The position numbers and the translations under genes are program-made. From NCBI GenBank assembly GCA_013203755.1, contig JABMPI010000636.1, forward strand, positions 1 through 35,504: a stretch of 35,504 nucleotides of DNA, read 5' to 3'. The notes below the pieces were generated by a model, which was not told the DNA's origin, did not search any database, and was given only the letters and a program-made list of their open reading frames with translations. Of this stretch, positions 7,784 through 17,109 are shown piece by piece (position 1 is the stretch's first letter; the number at the start of each line of letters is the position of its first letter). Source of the DNA: Bacteroidota bacterium. Its GTDB lineage: Bacteria; Bacteroidota; Bacteroidia; Bacteroidales; Prolixibacteraceae.

Positions 7784-9220
7784 ATGAATTTTGGGTATCA
7801 CAAGCTTTATATCGACGGGAAATTAGTTGATGCTGAAAGCAAGGAACGCACAGCGGTAATTTGCCCGGCAACCGGAGAACCAATTGCAGAAGTTGCAAAA
7901 GCAGGAGCTGCAGATGCTGAAAAAGCTTTGGATGCTGCACAAAGAGGGTTTAAATATTGGTCTAAACTTTCGCTTGTCGAACGTACTGAATGGATGACCA
8001 GATTGCGCACGGCTGTTTTAGAAAACGAAGATTTGCTTCGTCTGGCAATGATTTATGAAATGGGAAAAACATACGAAGGCGCCTGGGAAGATATTGAAGC
8101 TGTTGTAAATGGTTTAGACTGGTATCCAAATGCGATGAAAAACTATCGCGACGAACAAATACCTGATTACGAAAACACACACAGTCATAAAATGATTCAT
8201 CAACCGGCGGGTGTTGCAGTAGCATATCTGGCGTGGAATTTCCCATTGTTGAATGTAGGTTTTAAGCTGGGGCCAGCTCTTGCTGCAGGTTGTAGTTTGA
8301 TTATTAAACCTTCAACACTTTCACCATTGTCTGCCTATTTGATGGGAAAAATTATGCACGACATTAATTTTCCGGCCGGTGTTGTAAATATTATTTCAGG
8401 CCCTGCTAGTGAGGTTGCCAATACACTCACAAAAAGCAAAAAAACCAATGTGTTAACCATGATTGGTTCTACGCAAACTGGTTTAAAGGTAATTGCTGAC
8501 AGTACAACTTCAATAAAAAAGTTTGGATTGGAATTGGGAGGAAACGCTCCATTTATAATATTTGATGATGCAGATTTCGACACTGCTTTGAATTTGGCAA
8601 TTGGTTTGAAATTCGGCAACAGCGGACAGATTTGTGTCGCAGCCAACCGTATTTTTGTACATAAAAGTATTCACGATAAATTTCTTGCTGCCTACGTAAA
8701 AAGGGCGCAAGCATTAAAACTTGGTTTTGGTAAAGATGCCAAACCTGATATGGGCCCGGTAGTAACCAGGTCAGACCGCGACCGCATGTTTGAGCTCGTT
8801 GAAGATGCAGTTTCAAAAGGAGCAACCTTAGAAACCGGTGGTAAAATTCCTGAAGGGAAAGAGAAAGGCAACTGGATTCAACCTACCGTATTAAGTGGCG
8901 CCACGCCCGACATGCGGGTTTTTAAAGAAGAAATATTTGGCCCGGTTGCACCAATTTTTAGTTTCGAAACCGACGATGAAGTTTTGGAATTAGCCAACGA
9001 TACAGAATATGGCCTGGCATCTTATATTTTTACCAATAACCATAAACGTGTTGAACGTTTTACTGCTGAACTTGATTTTGGCGAAGTACAGGTAAATGGG
9101 GTTAAATATTCAATTTATTTGCCTCACGGAGGAATTAAGAATAGTGGAATCGGACACGATTGTTCGCATTTGGCTTTGGAAGATTATTTGGTTAAGAAGC
9201 GCGTTACAATTGCAAAATAA
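7784..9220 (+). CDS. NAD(P)-dependent aldehyde dehydrogenase, probable 3,6-anhydrogalactose dehydrogenase
   Basis: The predicted 478-residue cytoplasmic ALDH-superfamily enzyme has the cofactor-binding segments YLAWNFPL and IIKPSTLSP, the general base E250 in LELGGNAPF, and the catalytic C284 in SGQICVAANR. EIFGPVAPIF and GGIKNSGIG in the C-terminal part are also typical, and length is standard. By sequence alone it could be called lactaldehyde or succinate-semialdehyde dehydrogenase. Its neighbours (transporter, cycloisomerase, KDGal-type kinase and aldolase) fit the oxidation of 3,6-anhydro-D-galactose to 3,6-anhydrogalactonate, the first step of the anhydrogalactose route of carrageenan degraders. 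It is the first gene after the AraC regulator and begins the catabolic block, 24 bp before the transporter gene. The ALDH call is firm and the substrate is inference. Confidence 0.9.
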   Translation: MNFGYHKLYIDGKLVDAESKERTAVICPATGEPIAEVAKAGAADAEKALDAAQRGFKYWSKLSLVERTEWMTRLRTAVLENEDLLRLAMIYEMGKTYEGAWEDIEAVVNGLDWYPNAMKNYRDEQIPDYENTHSHKMIHQPAGVAVAYLAWNFPLLNVGFKLGPALAAGCSLIIKPSTLSPLSAYLMGKIMHDINFPAGVVNIISGPASEVANTLTKSKKTNVLTMIGSTQTGLKVIADSTTSIKKFGLELGGNAPFIIFDDADFDTALNLAIGLKFGNSGQICVAANRIFVHKSIHDKFLAAYVKRAQALKLGFGKDAKPDMGPVVTRSDRDRMFELVEDAVSKGATLETGGKIPEGKEKGNWIQPTVLSGATPDMRVFKEEIFGPVAPIFSFETDDEVLELANDTEYGLASYIFTNNHKRVERFTAELDFGEVQVNGVKYSIYLPHGGIKNSGIGHDCSHLALEDYLVKKRVTIAK

Positions 9221-9244
9221 AAATCAACTTAAAATCTAAATAAA

Positions 9245-10251
9245 ATGGAATCAACTTTTTTACCTTTTCTTCTGGTAATATTTGCCAGTATCTTTCAAGG
9301 AAGTTTTGGCGTTGGAATGAAATACATGGCCCCGTTAAAATGGGAGTCGTGGTGGCTGGTTCACGTAACAATTGCAATGGTACTATTCCCTCTAACTTGG
9401 GCGCTAATTGCAGTTCCCGGATTATTCGATATTATTGGAAACGCTCCAATGAATGCAGTTGCGTTAGCAATGTTTTTTGGATTTTTATGGGGAGTTGGCG
9501 GAATTTTATTTGGTGTAAGTATACCTTACATCGGCATCTCTCTTACCTACGGAATTGTAATGGGACTTGCTTCTTCGGTGGGTAGTATTATCCCGCTTCT
9601 TCAAATGGAAAATGCAACTTCAAATCCGGCCTTCCCGGTTGTAATTGCTGGTGTATGTGTTATGCTATTTGGTGTTGCAATAACGGCAGTTGCTGGAATA
9701 AAAAGAGACAAAGCAAAAAATGAAAATAAGAAATCAGACAAAATAGTTAAAGGGTTGATAATTGCTGCGGTTTGTGGTGTTTTATCTGCCTTGTTGAATG
9801 TAGGTTTTGCCAACGCTGCACCAGTTGCAAAAGTAGCCGAGGCTTCGGGCGTAATTACCCGGAACAGCAGTTTGGCTGCCTGGGTAGTTGTACTTGTCGG
9901 AGCATACTTAATGAATGCTGGTTACTCCTTAGTTTTACTTTTCAAAAATAAAAGCTGGGGCTCTTTTGGTGTTGCTAAATCTGGCAAAGCTTATATGTGG
10001 TCGATTATTGCAGGACTTTGCTGGTTTGCCGCACTTGGCGTATACGGACAAGGCTCGGCATTATTAGGCGAAATTGGGCCGGTCATCGGATGGCCAATAT
10101 TATTAGGACTGTCATTAATCATCAGTAATATTTGGGCGTATGGCGCTGGAGAGTGGAAAGGTGCAGCAAAACCTTTCAGATTACACTACTCGGTTTAGCC
10201 GTTTTAATTTTGGCCAGCGTTATTCTTGGCTATGCAAATACTGTTCAATAA
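9245..10251 (+). CDS. rhaT: RhaT-family sugar/H+ symporter, frameshifted near the C-terminus
   Basis: This is an inner-membrane transporter of the L-rhamnose/proton symporter (DMT) family with about ten hydrophobic helices, beginning MESTFLPFLLVIFASIFQGS and containing PIIGW-type loops near the end. In the sequence as given the frame stops at 10196-10198 (317 residues, ending FRLHYSV). The last helix is encoded in another frame: from about 10171 the -1 frame reads TFQITLLGLAVLILASVILG and stops at 10249-10251. Adding one A to the AAAA run at 10168-10171 gives an uninterrupted 335-residue protein ending GYANTVQ. This is a single-base deletion, either a sequencing error or a real mutation removing TM10. 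Its place between the dehydrogenase and the cycloisomerase suggests import of anhydrogalactose rather than rhamnose (inference). Confidence 0.85.
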
Positions 10252-10326
10252 TTAAACGCAGGTTGTTATTATTTGATGCAATTCAACAAATGATTTGTTG
10301 CCCTCATACCATTAGTACTTCTTGTT

Positions 10327-10359
10327 TTGTGTCTTGATACTTGCTTCTTGAATCTAATT
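10327..10359 (+). repeat. 33-nt leader element, copy 2
   Basis: This stretch (beginning TTGTGTCTTGATACTTG, ending TCTAATT) matches 3308-3340 at 27 of 33 positions and again ends 7 nt before an ATG, here the enolase-superfamily gene at 10367. The gap 10252-10366 holds nothing else I can identify. Confidence 0.55.
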
Positions 10360-10366
10360 TCAAAAT

Positions 10367-11497
10367 ATGAAAATAAAAAAAATAGAACCATTTATAGTTA
10401 CCCAGAAACTGAAAGAACCTTTTTATTTCTCTCAGTGGGAATACCAGTCGAGAATAATTTGTCTGGTAAAGGTTACTACCGATGAAGGTACTTATGGATG
10501 GGGAGAAGGTTACGGTCCTGCAAATTTGATAAAAGCCGGGATTGAGTTTTTTAACCAGTTTATATTGGGAATGGATGCGCTTGACCACGAAGTTGTTTGG
10601 CAACAAATGTACTTGCGGTCGCTGGATTATGCCCGGCGGGGAGTGATGTTAGCTGCTTTAAGCGCCATCGATATTGCTTTGTGGGACATTAAAGGGAAAC
10701 ATTTTGAACTGCCAATTTCTATTTTACTGGGAGGCCGAAAAAATGAATTTGTAAAACCTTACGCCACCGGATTATATTTTTCAAACGGAGGTGATTTGAA
10801 AGAAAAGTTAGTTAAGGAAGCACTTTTATACAAAGAGCAAGGGTTTAAAGGAATTAAAATGAAAGTGGGTTTGGGCATCGTAAAAGATGTTGAAATTACA
10901 ACTGCCGTTAAAAAAGCCATTGGCGATGAGGTGGAATTGATGATTGATTCCAATCATGCGTATTCATTAAAAGAGGCGCTCCAACTTTGTCATAAATTAA
11001 AAGATCTGGATATTTCCTGGTTCGAAGAACCGGTTTCTCCGGAGCATTACGATAGTTATCGTCAATTGCGCGAGAATACCCATATTCCCATTGCCGGTGG
11101 CGAATGTGAATATTTACGACATGGATTTTTGCAACTTTTTCAAAATAAATCGGTGGATATTGCCCAGCCCGATATTTGTGCAGCTGGTGGTATTACCGAG
11201 GTAAAAAGAATCGCAAACATGGCCAACACTTTTGGCGTTGAAATCGTTCCTCACAGTTGGGGAACTGGTATTGCTTTACATGCTGCGTTACATTTAATTT
11301 CAAACCTCGATTCTAATCCGGGAAGAATGTATGATTCTTTGCCATGGATGGAATTAGATAGAACAGAAAATGCACTTAGAGATGAACTGACAGTACCCCT
11401 AATTATACCGGAAAATGGTTTGCTAAAAGTTCCTGAACTGCCCGGATTAGGTGTGGATGTTAATGAAGAGTTACTTGGGAAATATCGAATTGATTAG
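10367..11497 (+). CDS. Enolase-superfamily cycloisomerase/dehydratase, probable 3,6-anhydrogalactonate cycloisomerase
   Basis: The predicted 376-residue cytoplasmic enzyme belongs to the mandelate-racemase subgroup of the enolase superfamily. The catalytic base motif is K164-M-K166. The Mg ligands are D194 (MIDSN), E220 (WFEEP) and E246 (AGGE). D269 (QPD) and H296 (PHSWGTG) form the His-Asp dyad. AALSAIDIALWDIKGKHF and the C-terminal ELDRTEN and PGLGV segments resemble galactarolactone cycloisomerase, an enzyme that opens a ring by beta-elimination. Ring opening of 3,6-anhydrogalactonate to 2-keto-3-deoxygalactonate is the same chemistry, and the gene sits between transporter and hydrolases in a block that also has kinase and aldolase. 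Alternatives are L-rhamnonate, L-fuconate or galactonate dehydratase. The family is certain and the substrate inferred. Confidence 0.85.
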   Translation: MKIKKIEPFIVTQKLKEPFYFSQWEYQSRIICLVKVTTDEGTYGWGEGYGPANLIKAGIEFFNQFILGMDALDHEVVWQQMYLRSLDYARRGVMLAALSAIDIALWDIKGKHFELPISILLGGRKNEFVKPYATGLYFSNGGDLKEKLVKEALLYKEQGFKGIKMKVGLGIVKDVEITTAVKKAIGDEVELMIDSNHAYSLKEALQLCHKLKDLDISWFEEPVSPEHYDSYRQLRENTHIPIAGGECEYLRHGFLQLFQNKSVDIAQPDICAAGGITEVKRIANMANTFGVEIVPHSWGTGIALHAALHLISNLDSNPGRMYDSLPWMELDRTENALRDELTVPLIIPENGLLKVPELPGLGVDVNEELLGKYRID

Positions 11498-11516
11498 TAA
11501 AAAATAGAAGGTTTAA

Positions 11517-14456
11517 ATGAAACGAACAAATAAATTTATCTGGATATTGTCATTGATATTAATTTCGATGTCACTGCTTGCACAACAAAATACAGACCCA
11601 AGCCAGTTGTCTCTTGACGGAAGTTGGGAAATTATTTTCGATGACAAAAATGAAGGTGTAGAAAACGCCTGGCATATAAATAAAAACTACGAAACCCATC
11701 AAAGGAAAAGGGAAATCGAAGTCCCCAGCTGTTGGGAAGAGTTCGAAAAAAACTACGAAGGGGTAGCTTTCTATCGCAAAAAATTTACACTCCCTGAATC
11801 GTGGGAAGGACAAATTATCGATTTAAAATTCGAAGCATCGAACTACATGACACAGGTTTGGCTAAACGAACAAGTAGTAGGTTTCCACGAAGGTGGTTAC
11901 ACTCCCTTTAGCTTCCGTATTGATAAACTGACGAAACCCGGTGAAGAAAACACTCTAACCGTTCGTGTAATCAGCCCAATAATTCTTGCCGATAAAAGAA
12001 TCGATGGACTTGGCCGTCAGGAAGTGCCCATGTGGCGTGGTGCTATTACAGGTGGAATCTGGCAGTCGGTAAGTATTGAAGCATCAGGTTCTGTACGGTT
12101 TACCGATGTTTTTCTTGAGCCAAACATTCACAACAATACCGCAACTTCTAATATCGAAATAGAGAATGTAGAAACCGGAATCAGTAACTCCGAAGTGAGT
12201 ATAAAAATCCTTTCAAAAGATGGAAAACAAGTAGCAACTCAAAAAGTGGAAGTTGAAGTTCAACCGGGAAAAAATCATTTAAAATACGAGCTGAAAATTC
12301 CGGATGCAGAATACTGGTCGATGGGCAATCCGTATTTGTATAAAGCTGAAATTGAAATCAATACCAACGGAATGGTTTCAGACGAATGGTCGGCAAAATT
12401 TGGAATGCGCGAGTTTTCTGTTAAAGATGACAAGTTTACTTTAAACGGAAAGTCCATGTATCTAAAAGCCTGCTTTTTTGAAGGTTTGTACCCCGTTAAA
12501 CTGGCATACCCCGACAGCAAGGAAATGGCTATAAAAGAAATTACTTTGGCAAAAGAAGCCGGCTTTAACATGATTCGCCCATGGAGAAAACCAGCCCCTC
12601 CAATGTGGTTGGATTTATGTGATTCAATTGGTGTTTTAACTGTTGGTAGTTTGGTGACTGAATGTATGCATCGTCCAATATCAACGCCGCGTTTACCATT
12701 TGTTGTTGAAAACGAAGTTCGCAAAACTATTCTCGCTAACCGCAACCGAACTTGTATTGTACAATGGGAACTATTTAATGAAATAAACCGTCCCATACTT
12801 GCCCAAATGTTAAATTCTATGTCGTTACTTGCTCGTGAGCTAGATCCTACCCGAATGATTTTAGATGAATCAGGAGGATGGGGGGAAGGTGCAAATGTCT
12901 ATTTGCCATACCAACGAACACCAATCAAATTCAACGATATTCATCATTATAGTGGCTCGCAGATACACGAAAAAGAATACAATGGTTATCTGGCAATAGC
13001 CAAAACCAAGAAAGAAATTGAGGAGTATAAACTTGGTGATGCCAAAGGTTACGGTAAAAACGTGCTCACAGGTAAAATGTCGTATGTTTCCGAATTAGGT
13101 TATGGAAGTTCGCCGGATCTAAGCATCAATAATCTTCTGTTTGAAGAAAAAGGAAATCCAATAGTTTCACCAACTATTTACCACAAAAAAATGGAAAATG
13201 AAGCCAAAATTGCATTGGAGAAAACTGGGTTCAATAAAATATATCCAAACATTCAGGAGTTTTATCTGGAACAACAAAAAATGCATGGAATTGCCAATAA
13301 AAGAATTATTGAAGCAACCCGAAGTAATTCGAGCATAGCAGGTTATTGTGTTCACGCACTGGTTGGTGGCGACTGGGTAATTGGAGCCGGTTTGCTTGAT
13401 TTATGGAGAAACCCAAAAACATTGGTTTATGATTTAACCAAAGCTGCCAGTCAAGAACAAATTGTAGCTATTCGTATTCTTCCTCGTAATATTTATGCTG
13501 AAAAGGGTGGAAAACTCGAGATAACAGGAATTAGTGAATTGGAAACCGAAGCTGCCAATATTTCAATAAAAATAAAATCAGAAAAAGGGAAAACAGTTTA
13601 CAGTAAAACATTAAATCAGGATTTTGAACATGGTATTTCGAAATTATTTAAGGACGATTTACAAACTGAAAAATTAAAAGGAAATTATTCGGTTGAAGTT
13701 CGCGTTACCGATAAATTGGGGAAACTAATTACTGCAAATTCTCAGCCATTCGATGTATTTATACAAAAACAATTGGTGGCCCCAAAAACAAAAATTGCGG
13801 TTGTCGACCCGGCAAATACTTTGGTTCCTTTTCTTAAAAATAGAAACATTGAATTTGTTCAATTTTCTTCTGAAACAGATAAAAATACAGTGGTAATAGT
13901 TGGACAGGCTAACCTTAAAAATCCAAAATATAAACAGCAGGTTGAAGCTGTTAAAGAATTTGTGAAAAAAGGCGGTTATGCAGTTTTACTTGAAGTTCCG
14001 GGGAAACCAATTAAAAGATTACATATTGGAGGCGAACTAAATGAAGTTAAACCCGATGCTTTACCTTTTGGTGCAGAACTTCATTCACCATGGGTAACGC
14101 TGGGAGGTTGGGCCGGCAAACCACACATTGTTACCGATCATCCTGTTTTTAAAGGATTACCAACAGAAATGATCATGTATGGCGTGTATGAAAATGTTCA
14201 TCCAAAAACTTCCATGTCGAAGCAAAAAGGGAAATACATAGCAGGATTAATTGGATACGATCACTTTCCTAAAATGGATATAATGATTCGCCATTACAAT
14301 GGTCCCGGTGAAACATGGTGGGCTGCTGATGTTCTGGAAGCGGAAATTGGTAATGGCAAAATGCTACTTTCAACTTTGGATATTCTAAGCCATTTAGGTA
14401 AAGACCCAGTGGCTGAAAAGATACTTTATAATATGATTAATTTTGCTTCAAAGTAA
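11517..14456 (+). CDS. GH2 family glycoside hydrolase (beta-galactosidase-like) with extra C-terminal domain
   Basis: The predicted 979-residue exported enzyme has a signal peptide ending about SLLAQ. The order is an N-terminal sugar-binding jelly roll (about 30-190: LDGSWEI, PSCWEEF, FYRKKF, VWLNEQVVGFHEGGYTPF), an Ig-like domain (about 195-300) and a TIM barrel (about 305-620). E422 in LFNEINRP is the acid/base and E526 in VSELGYG the nucleophile, both in canonical GH2 contexts. Beyond residue 640 there is a further Ig-like part, then an alpha/beta domain (about 760-970, with VVIVGQANL and KKGGYAVLLEVPG) resembling a glutamine-amidotransferase-like or trimerisation fold. A beta-galactosidase would fit release of galactose from desulfated oligosaccharides. 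Beta-glucuronidase and other GH2 activities are possible. It lies 5 bp upstream of the GH78-like gene, so the two are surely co-transcribed. Confidence 0.88.
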   Translation: MKRTNKFIWILSLILISMSLLAQQNTDPSQLSLDGSWEIIFDDKNEGVENAWHINKNYETHQRKREIEVPSCWEEFEKNYEGVAFYRKKFTLPESWEGQIIDLKFEASNYMTQVWLNEQVVGFHEGGYTPFSFRIDKLTKPGEENTLTVRVISPIILADKRIDGLGRQEVPMWRGAITGGIWQSVSIEASGSVRFTDVFLEPNIHNNTATSNIEIENVETGISNSEVSIKILSKDGKQVATQKVEVEVQPGKNHLKYELKIPDAEYWSMGNPYLYKAEIEINTNGMVSDEWSAKFGMREFSVKDDKFTLNGKSMYLKACFFEGLYPVKLAYPDSKEMAIKEITLAKEAGFNMIRPWRKPAPPMWLDLCDSIGVLTVGSLVTECMHRPISTPRLPFVVENEVRKTILANRNRTCIVQWELFNEINRPILAQMLNSMSLLARELDPTRMILDESGGWGEGANVYLPYQRTPIKFNDIHHYSGSQIHEKEYNGYLAIAKTKKEIEEYKLGDAKGYGKNVLTGKMSYVSELGYGSSPDLSINNLLFEEKGNPIVSPTIYHKKMENEAKIALEKTGFNKIYPNIQEFYLEQQKMHGIANKRIIEATRSNSSIAGYCVHALVGGDWVIGAGLLDLWRNPKTLVYDLTKAASQEQIVAIRILPRNIYAEKGGKLEITGISELETEAANISIKIKSEKGKTVYSKTLNQDFEHGISKLFKDDLQTEKLKGNYSVEVRVTDKLGKLITANSQPFDVFIQKQLVAPKTKIAVVDPANTLVPFLKNRNIEFVQFSSETDKNTVVIVGQANLKNPKYKQQVEAVKEFVKKGGYAVLLEVPGKPIKRLHIGGELNEVKPDALPFGAELHSPWVTLGGWAGKPHIVTDHPVFKGLPTEMIMYGVYENVHPKTSMSKQKGKYIAGLIGYDHFPKMDIMIRHYNGPGETWWAADVLEAEIGNGKMLLSTLDILSHLGKDPVAEKILYNMINFASK

Positions 14457-14461
14457 TAAAT

Positions 14462-17074
14462 ATGTATTATTTCAAATCTGGTTCTCCAATTTCAAAATTG
14501 TGTTTTGTTGGCATAATTCTGTTTTTGTCTTTATTTATTCAAGCAAGTGAAACTAAAATAAATGAAAAGGTAAAGGGCATTTGGTTTGGATCTAATGAAT
14601 GGGATATTCCGGCTCATAAGTTAAATGCAACATGGATTTGGAATGATGAGAGCCTCGAAGCAAAGGCTATTTTAGTCAGGAAAACATTTTCTCTTTGGAA
14701 GTTACCTGAAAAAGCAATACTTCGTATCACAGCTTCTTCTCAATATCAGCTTTATGTGAATGGGCAATATGTTTGTCGGGGTCCGGCACGTTGTGCTCCT
14801 CACCATCAGTCCTACGACATTCTTGATATTACCGGACTTTTAATAACAGGAAAGAATCTTCTGGCAATTCGGGTACACCACCAGGATGGAAAAAGGTCGT
14901 ATCAGTATGAAGGAAGAGCAGGATTACAGGCACAGTTATCACTTGAAAACGGGATTACCAGAACCATTTATGGAAGTAATTCAAGTTGGAAAGTAACAAC
15001 GGATCCATCATGGGATAACAATGCTCCGGTAATTAGCCGTTTTCAGCAGGTGGTGAATGACAGGGTAGATTTCCGTGAGTACCAGAATGGATGGGTAGAA
15101 ACTGATTTTGACGACTCAAAATGGCAAAAGGCAACACCACTTATGCGAAACGTGGGTTGGCCCTCTCCAGAAAAAAATGCAAAGGCACAAGCTTTAACAC
15201 CGCCGTGGACTTCTTTGATTCCGCGCGATATTCCGTATATGATTGAAAAAAATATTCGGGCTGCAAATTTAATTGAAGCCATTCAAATTAAAGATGAGCC
15301 GTTTAAATCGATTGCACTTACTGGTCAAATAGATGAAGTATTTACAAAGGATTTGAATAATTATCAAAGTGCAAAAAGTCCTTTGATAATTCCTGCGTCC
15401 GATTCACCCAAAACCTGGTTTCTTTTGTTCGATTTCGGTGAAATAAAAAATGGAATGCCAAAACTCGATATTCAGGGAACAGAAGGAACCATAATTGATA
15501 TTGTTTGCGCCCCGTTTATTGTAGATGAAAAATTCACACACAAAATTGTTGATTCTGAATTGTTGGATAAAATTGTATTGTCAGGGAAAAGAGATAACTG
15601 GGAAGCGACTTATTTTAAACCAACACGTTATTTGGGTCTTGTAATCAGAAGTGGAAAAGAGCCACTTAAAATTTATTCTGCTGGAATTCATCAAATTCAA
15701 TATCCTTTTAAAGAGGATGGTTTAATGAAATCGGACGACGCTTCGTGGGTTGAAAATTATTTTGACGCCACTGCAAAAACAATCAATGTTTGCACTATCG
15801 ATGCTTTTACAGATAATTACCGCGAGCGCCGGCAATACGCACAGGCCGGATACTATGGAGCGCTGGGGAATTACTGGATTTTTGGAGATTACTCCTTGCA
15901 ACGCCGTTATTTGGTGCAGGTTTCACAGGAGCAGCAAGCTAATGGAATAATGCCCGCTTACGCTCCGGCTGCCGGTAACGATTATATGGTAATTATGGAT
16001 TCCAACTGTTTGTGGATTCGTAGTTTGCGTAATTATTTGTTGTATTCGGGCGATAAACATACGGTAAAAGAACTGCTTCCGGCTGCAAAAAAGTTGATGG
16101 CTTTGTTGCACAGCTACACCAATTCTCTACGAATGATTGACAATCCTCCTTACGCATATTGGTTAGACCATGCATTAAACGACCGACAGGGAGCAAACTT
16201 CAATTTAAACGGCCATTATTTGGGCGCACTTGAAGATTTTGCACAAGTTTTAGATTGGTTAAATGAATCGGGAGGTGATGAATTTCAAGCTCGTGCCAAA
16301 GAACTTCGTCAATCGCTTCAAACACATTTGTGGGACAACGAAAAACAACTTTTTGCTGATGCATTAATTGATGGGAAACGTTCAGATATGTTTAGCGAAC
16401 ACGCTAATGCAATGGCACTGGCTATGAATGTAGCCACAACAGAACAAGCAAAAAAAGTAGCTGAACAACTGCTTGCAAAAGATAACCACAACTTTATAAA
16501 AAGAGAATCGGGAATTACAACGGTCACTCCGGCAATGTCCTATTTTTTGCATAAAGGACTATGTAATTACGGATTTATCGATGAATCGTTTGTGATGTTC
16601 TGCTTGCGCTTTGATAAAATGCTTGATTCAAAAACAAATGGAACCTTGTGGGAAGAGTGGTGGCGCGATGCCATGGGACGAACAGGAAAATTGCAAAAAG
16701 GAAGAACGCGCAGCGACGCACAAACTGAAACTGCATTTCCTCCAGCCCTATTTGCTGAATATCTTTTGGGAGTTCAACCAACTCAGCCCGGAATGAAAGA
16801 GATTGAGATATCTCGTTGCTCAACAGAACTTAAAAATATTGAAAGTAAAATTCCAACACCCGAAGGAATTCTTCAGGTAAAGTGGAATTTTAATAAAAAT
16901 GGAGGTGAATTGAAATTAGATATTCCAGGAGAAATGACGGTGAAATTGAATTTGGAAAGTTTGGGAGTTAAAGAAGGAAAACAAATTGTGTTGAATGGAA
17001 AAACACTGGATTCAAATTTGCAAAGTGAACCATTTTTAAAACTTTCAAAAGGAAAACAAAATATCGAATTCTAG
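14462..17074 (+). CDS. GH78-like (alpha-L-rhamnosidase family) exported protein
   Basis: The predicted 870-residue protein has an N-terminal hydrophobic export signal (about residues 12-29). Beta-sandwich domains follow (ATWIWND, ILVRKTFSL, YQLYVNGQYVCRGPARC), then an (alpha/alpha)6 barrel (about 440-780) and a short C-terminal beta-sandwich, the GH78 plan. The catalytic-acid region reads D451-N-Y-R-E455-R-R-Q-Y-A, where typical GH78 enzymes have DCPxRxERxGWxGD, so the Asp and Glu are kept but the GWxGD part is not. GTLWEEWW at 727-734 carries the expected second carboxylates. The altered acid motif suggests a specificity other than plain alpha-L-rhamnose. Rhamnose is not a normal component of carrageenan, so this gene is either evidence for a rhamnose-bearing substrate or a GH78 adapted to another 1C4-chair sugar such as 3,6-anhydro-D-galactose (speculative). 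Confidence 0.8.
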   Translation: MYYFKSGSPISKLCFVGIILFLSLFIQASETKINEKVKGIWFGSNEWDIPAHKLNATWIWNDESLEAKAILVRKTFSLWKLPEKAILRITASSQYQLYVNGQYVCRGPARCAPHHQSYDILDITGLLITGKNLLAIRVHHQDGKRSYQYEGRAGLQAQLSLENGITRTIYGSNSSWKVTTDPSWDNNAPVISRFQQVVNDRVDFREYQNGWVETDFDDSKWQKATPLMRNVGWPSPEKNAKAQALTPPWTSLIPRDIPYMIEKNIRAANLIEAIQIKDEPFKSIALTGQIDEVFTKDLNNYQSAKSPLIIPASDSPKTWFLLFDFGEIKNGMPKLDIQGTEGTIIDIVCAPFIVDEKFTHKIVDSELLDKIVLSGKRDNWEATYFKPTRYLGLVIRSGKEPLKIYSAGIHQIQYPFKEDGLMKSDDASWVENYFDATAKTINVCTIDAFTDNYRERRQYAQAGYYGALGNYWIFGDYSLQRRYLVQVSQEQQANGIMPAYAPAAGNDYMVIMDSNCLWIRSLRNYLLYSGDKHTVKELLPAAKKLMALLHSYTNSLRMIDNPPYAYWLDHALNDRQGANFNLNGHYLGALEDFAQVLDWLNESGGDEFQARAKELRQSLQTHLWDNEKQLFADALIDGKRSDMFSEHANAMALAMNVATTEQAKKVAEQLLAKDNHNFIKRESGITTVTPAMSYFLHKGLCNYGFIDESFVMFCLRFDKMLDSKTNGTLWEEWWRDAMGRTGKLQKGRTRSDAQTETAFPPALFAEYLLGVQPTQPGMKEIEISRCSTELKNIESKIPTPEGILQVKWNFNKNGGELKLDIPGEMTVKLNLESLGVKEGKQIVLNGKTLDSNLQSEPFLKLSKGKQNIEF

Positions 17075-17109
17075 AGATATGAAAAGACAATGATTATTAT
17101 AAAAAATCC

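Noticed and set aside
10166..10175. Programmed -1 frameshift in the transporter gene
   Set aside because: There is no canonical slippery heptamer or downstream structure that I can see. A single-base deletion in an A-run is simpler, especially with a second one-base deletion elsewhere in the window.
7784..11497. Plain L-rhamnose catabolic operon
   Set aside because: The RhaT-type transporter and lactaldehyde-dehydrogenase-like enzyme suggested it, but there is no isomerase/kinase/aldolase RhaABD set or rhamnose dehydrogenase, and the phosphorylating kinase plus KDPG-type aldolase fit the anhydrogalactose route better. It is kept as an alternative, not as the main call.
12275..12796. 173-residue open frame on the - strand inside the GH2 gene
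   Set aside because: It lies wholly antisense to a clearly conserved GH2 domain, has no recognisable motif and no promoter, and is best explained as a shadow of the coding strand.
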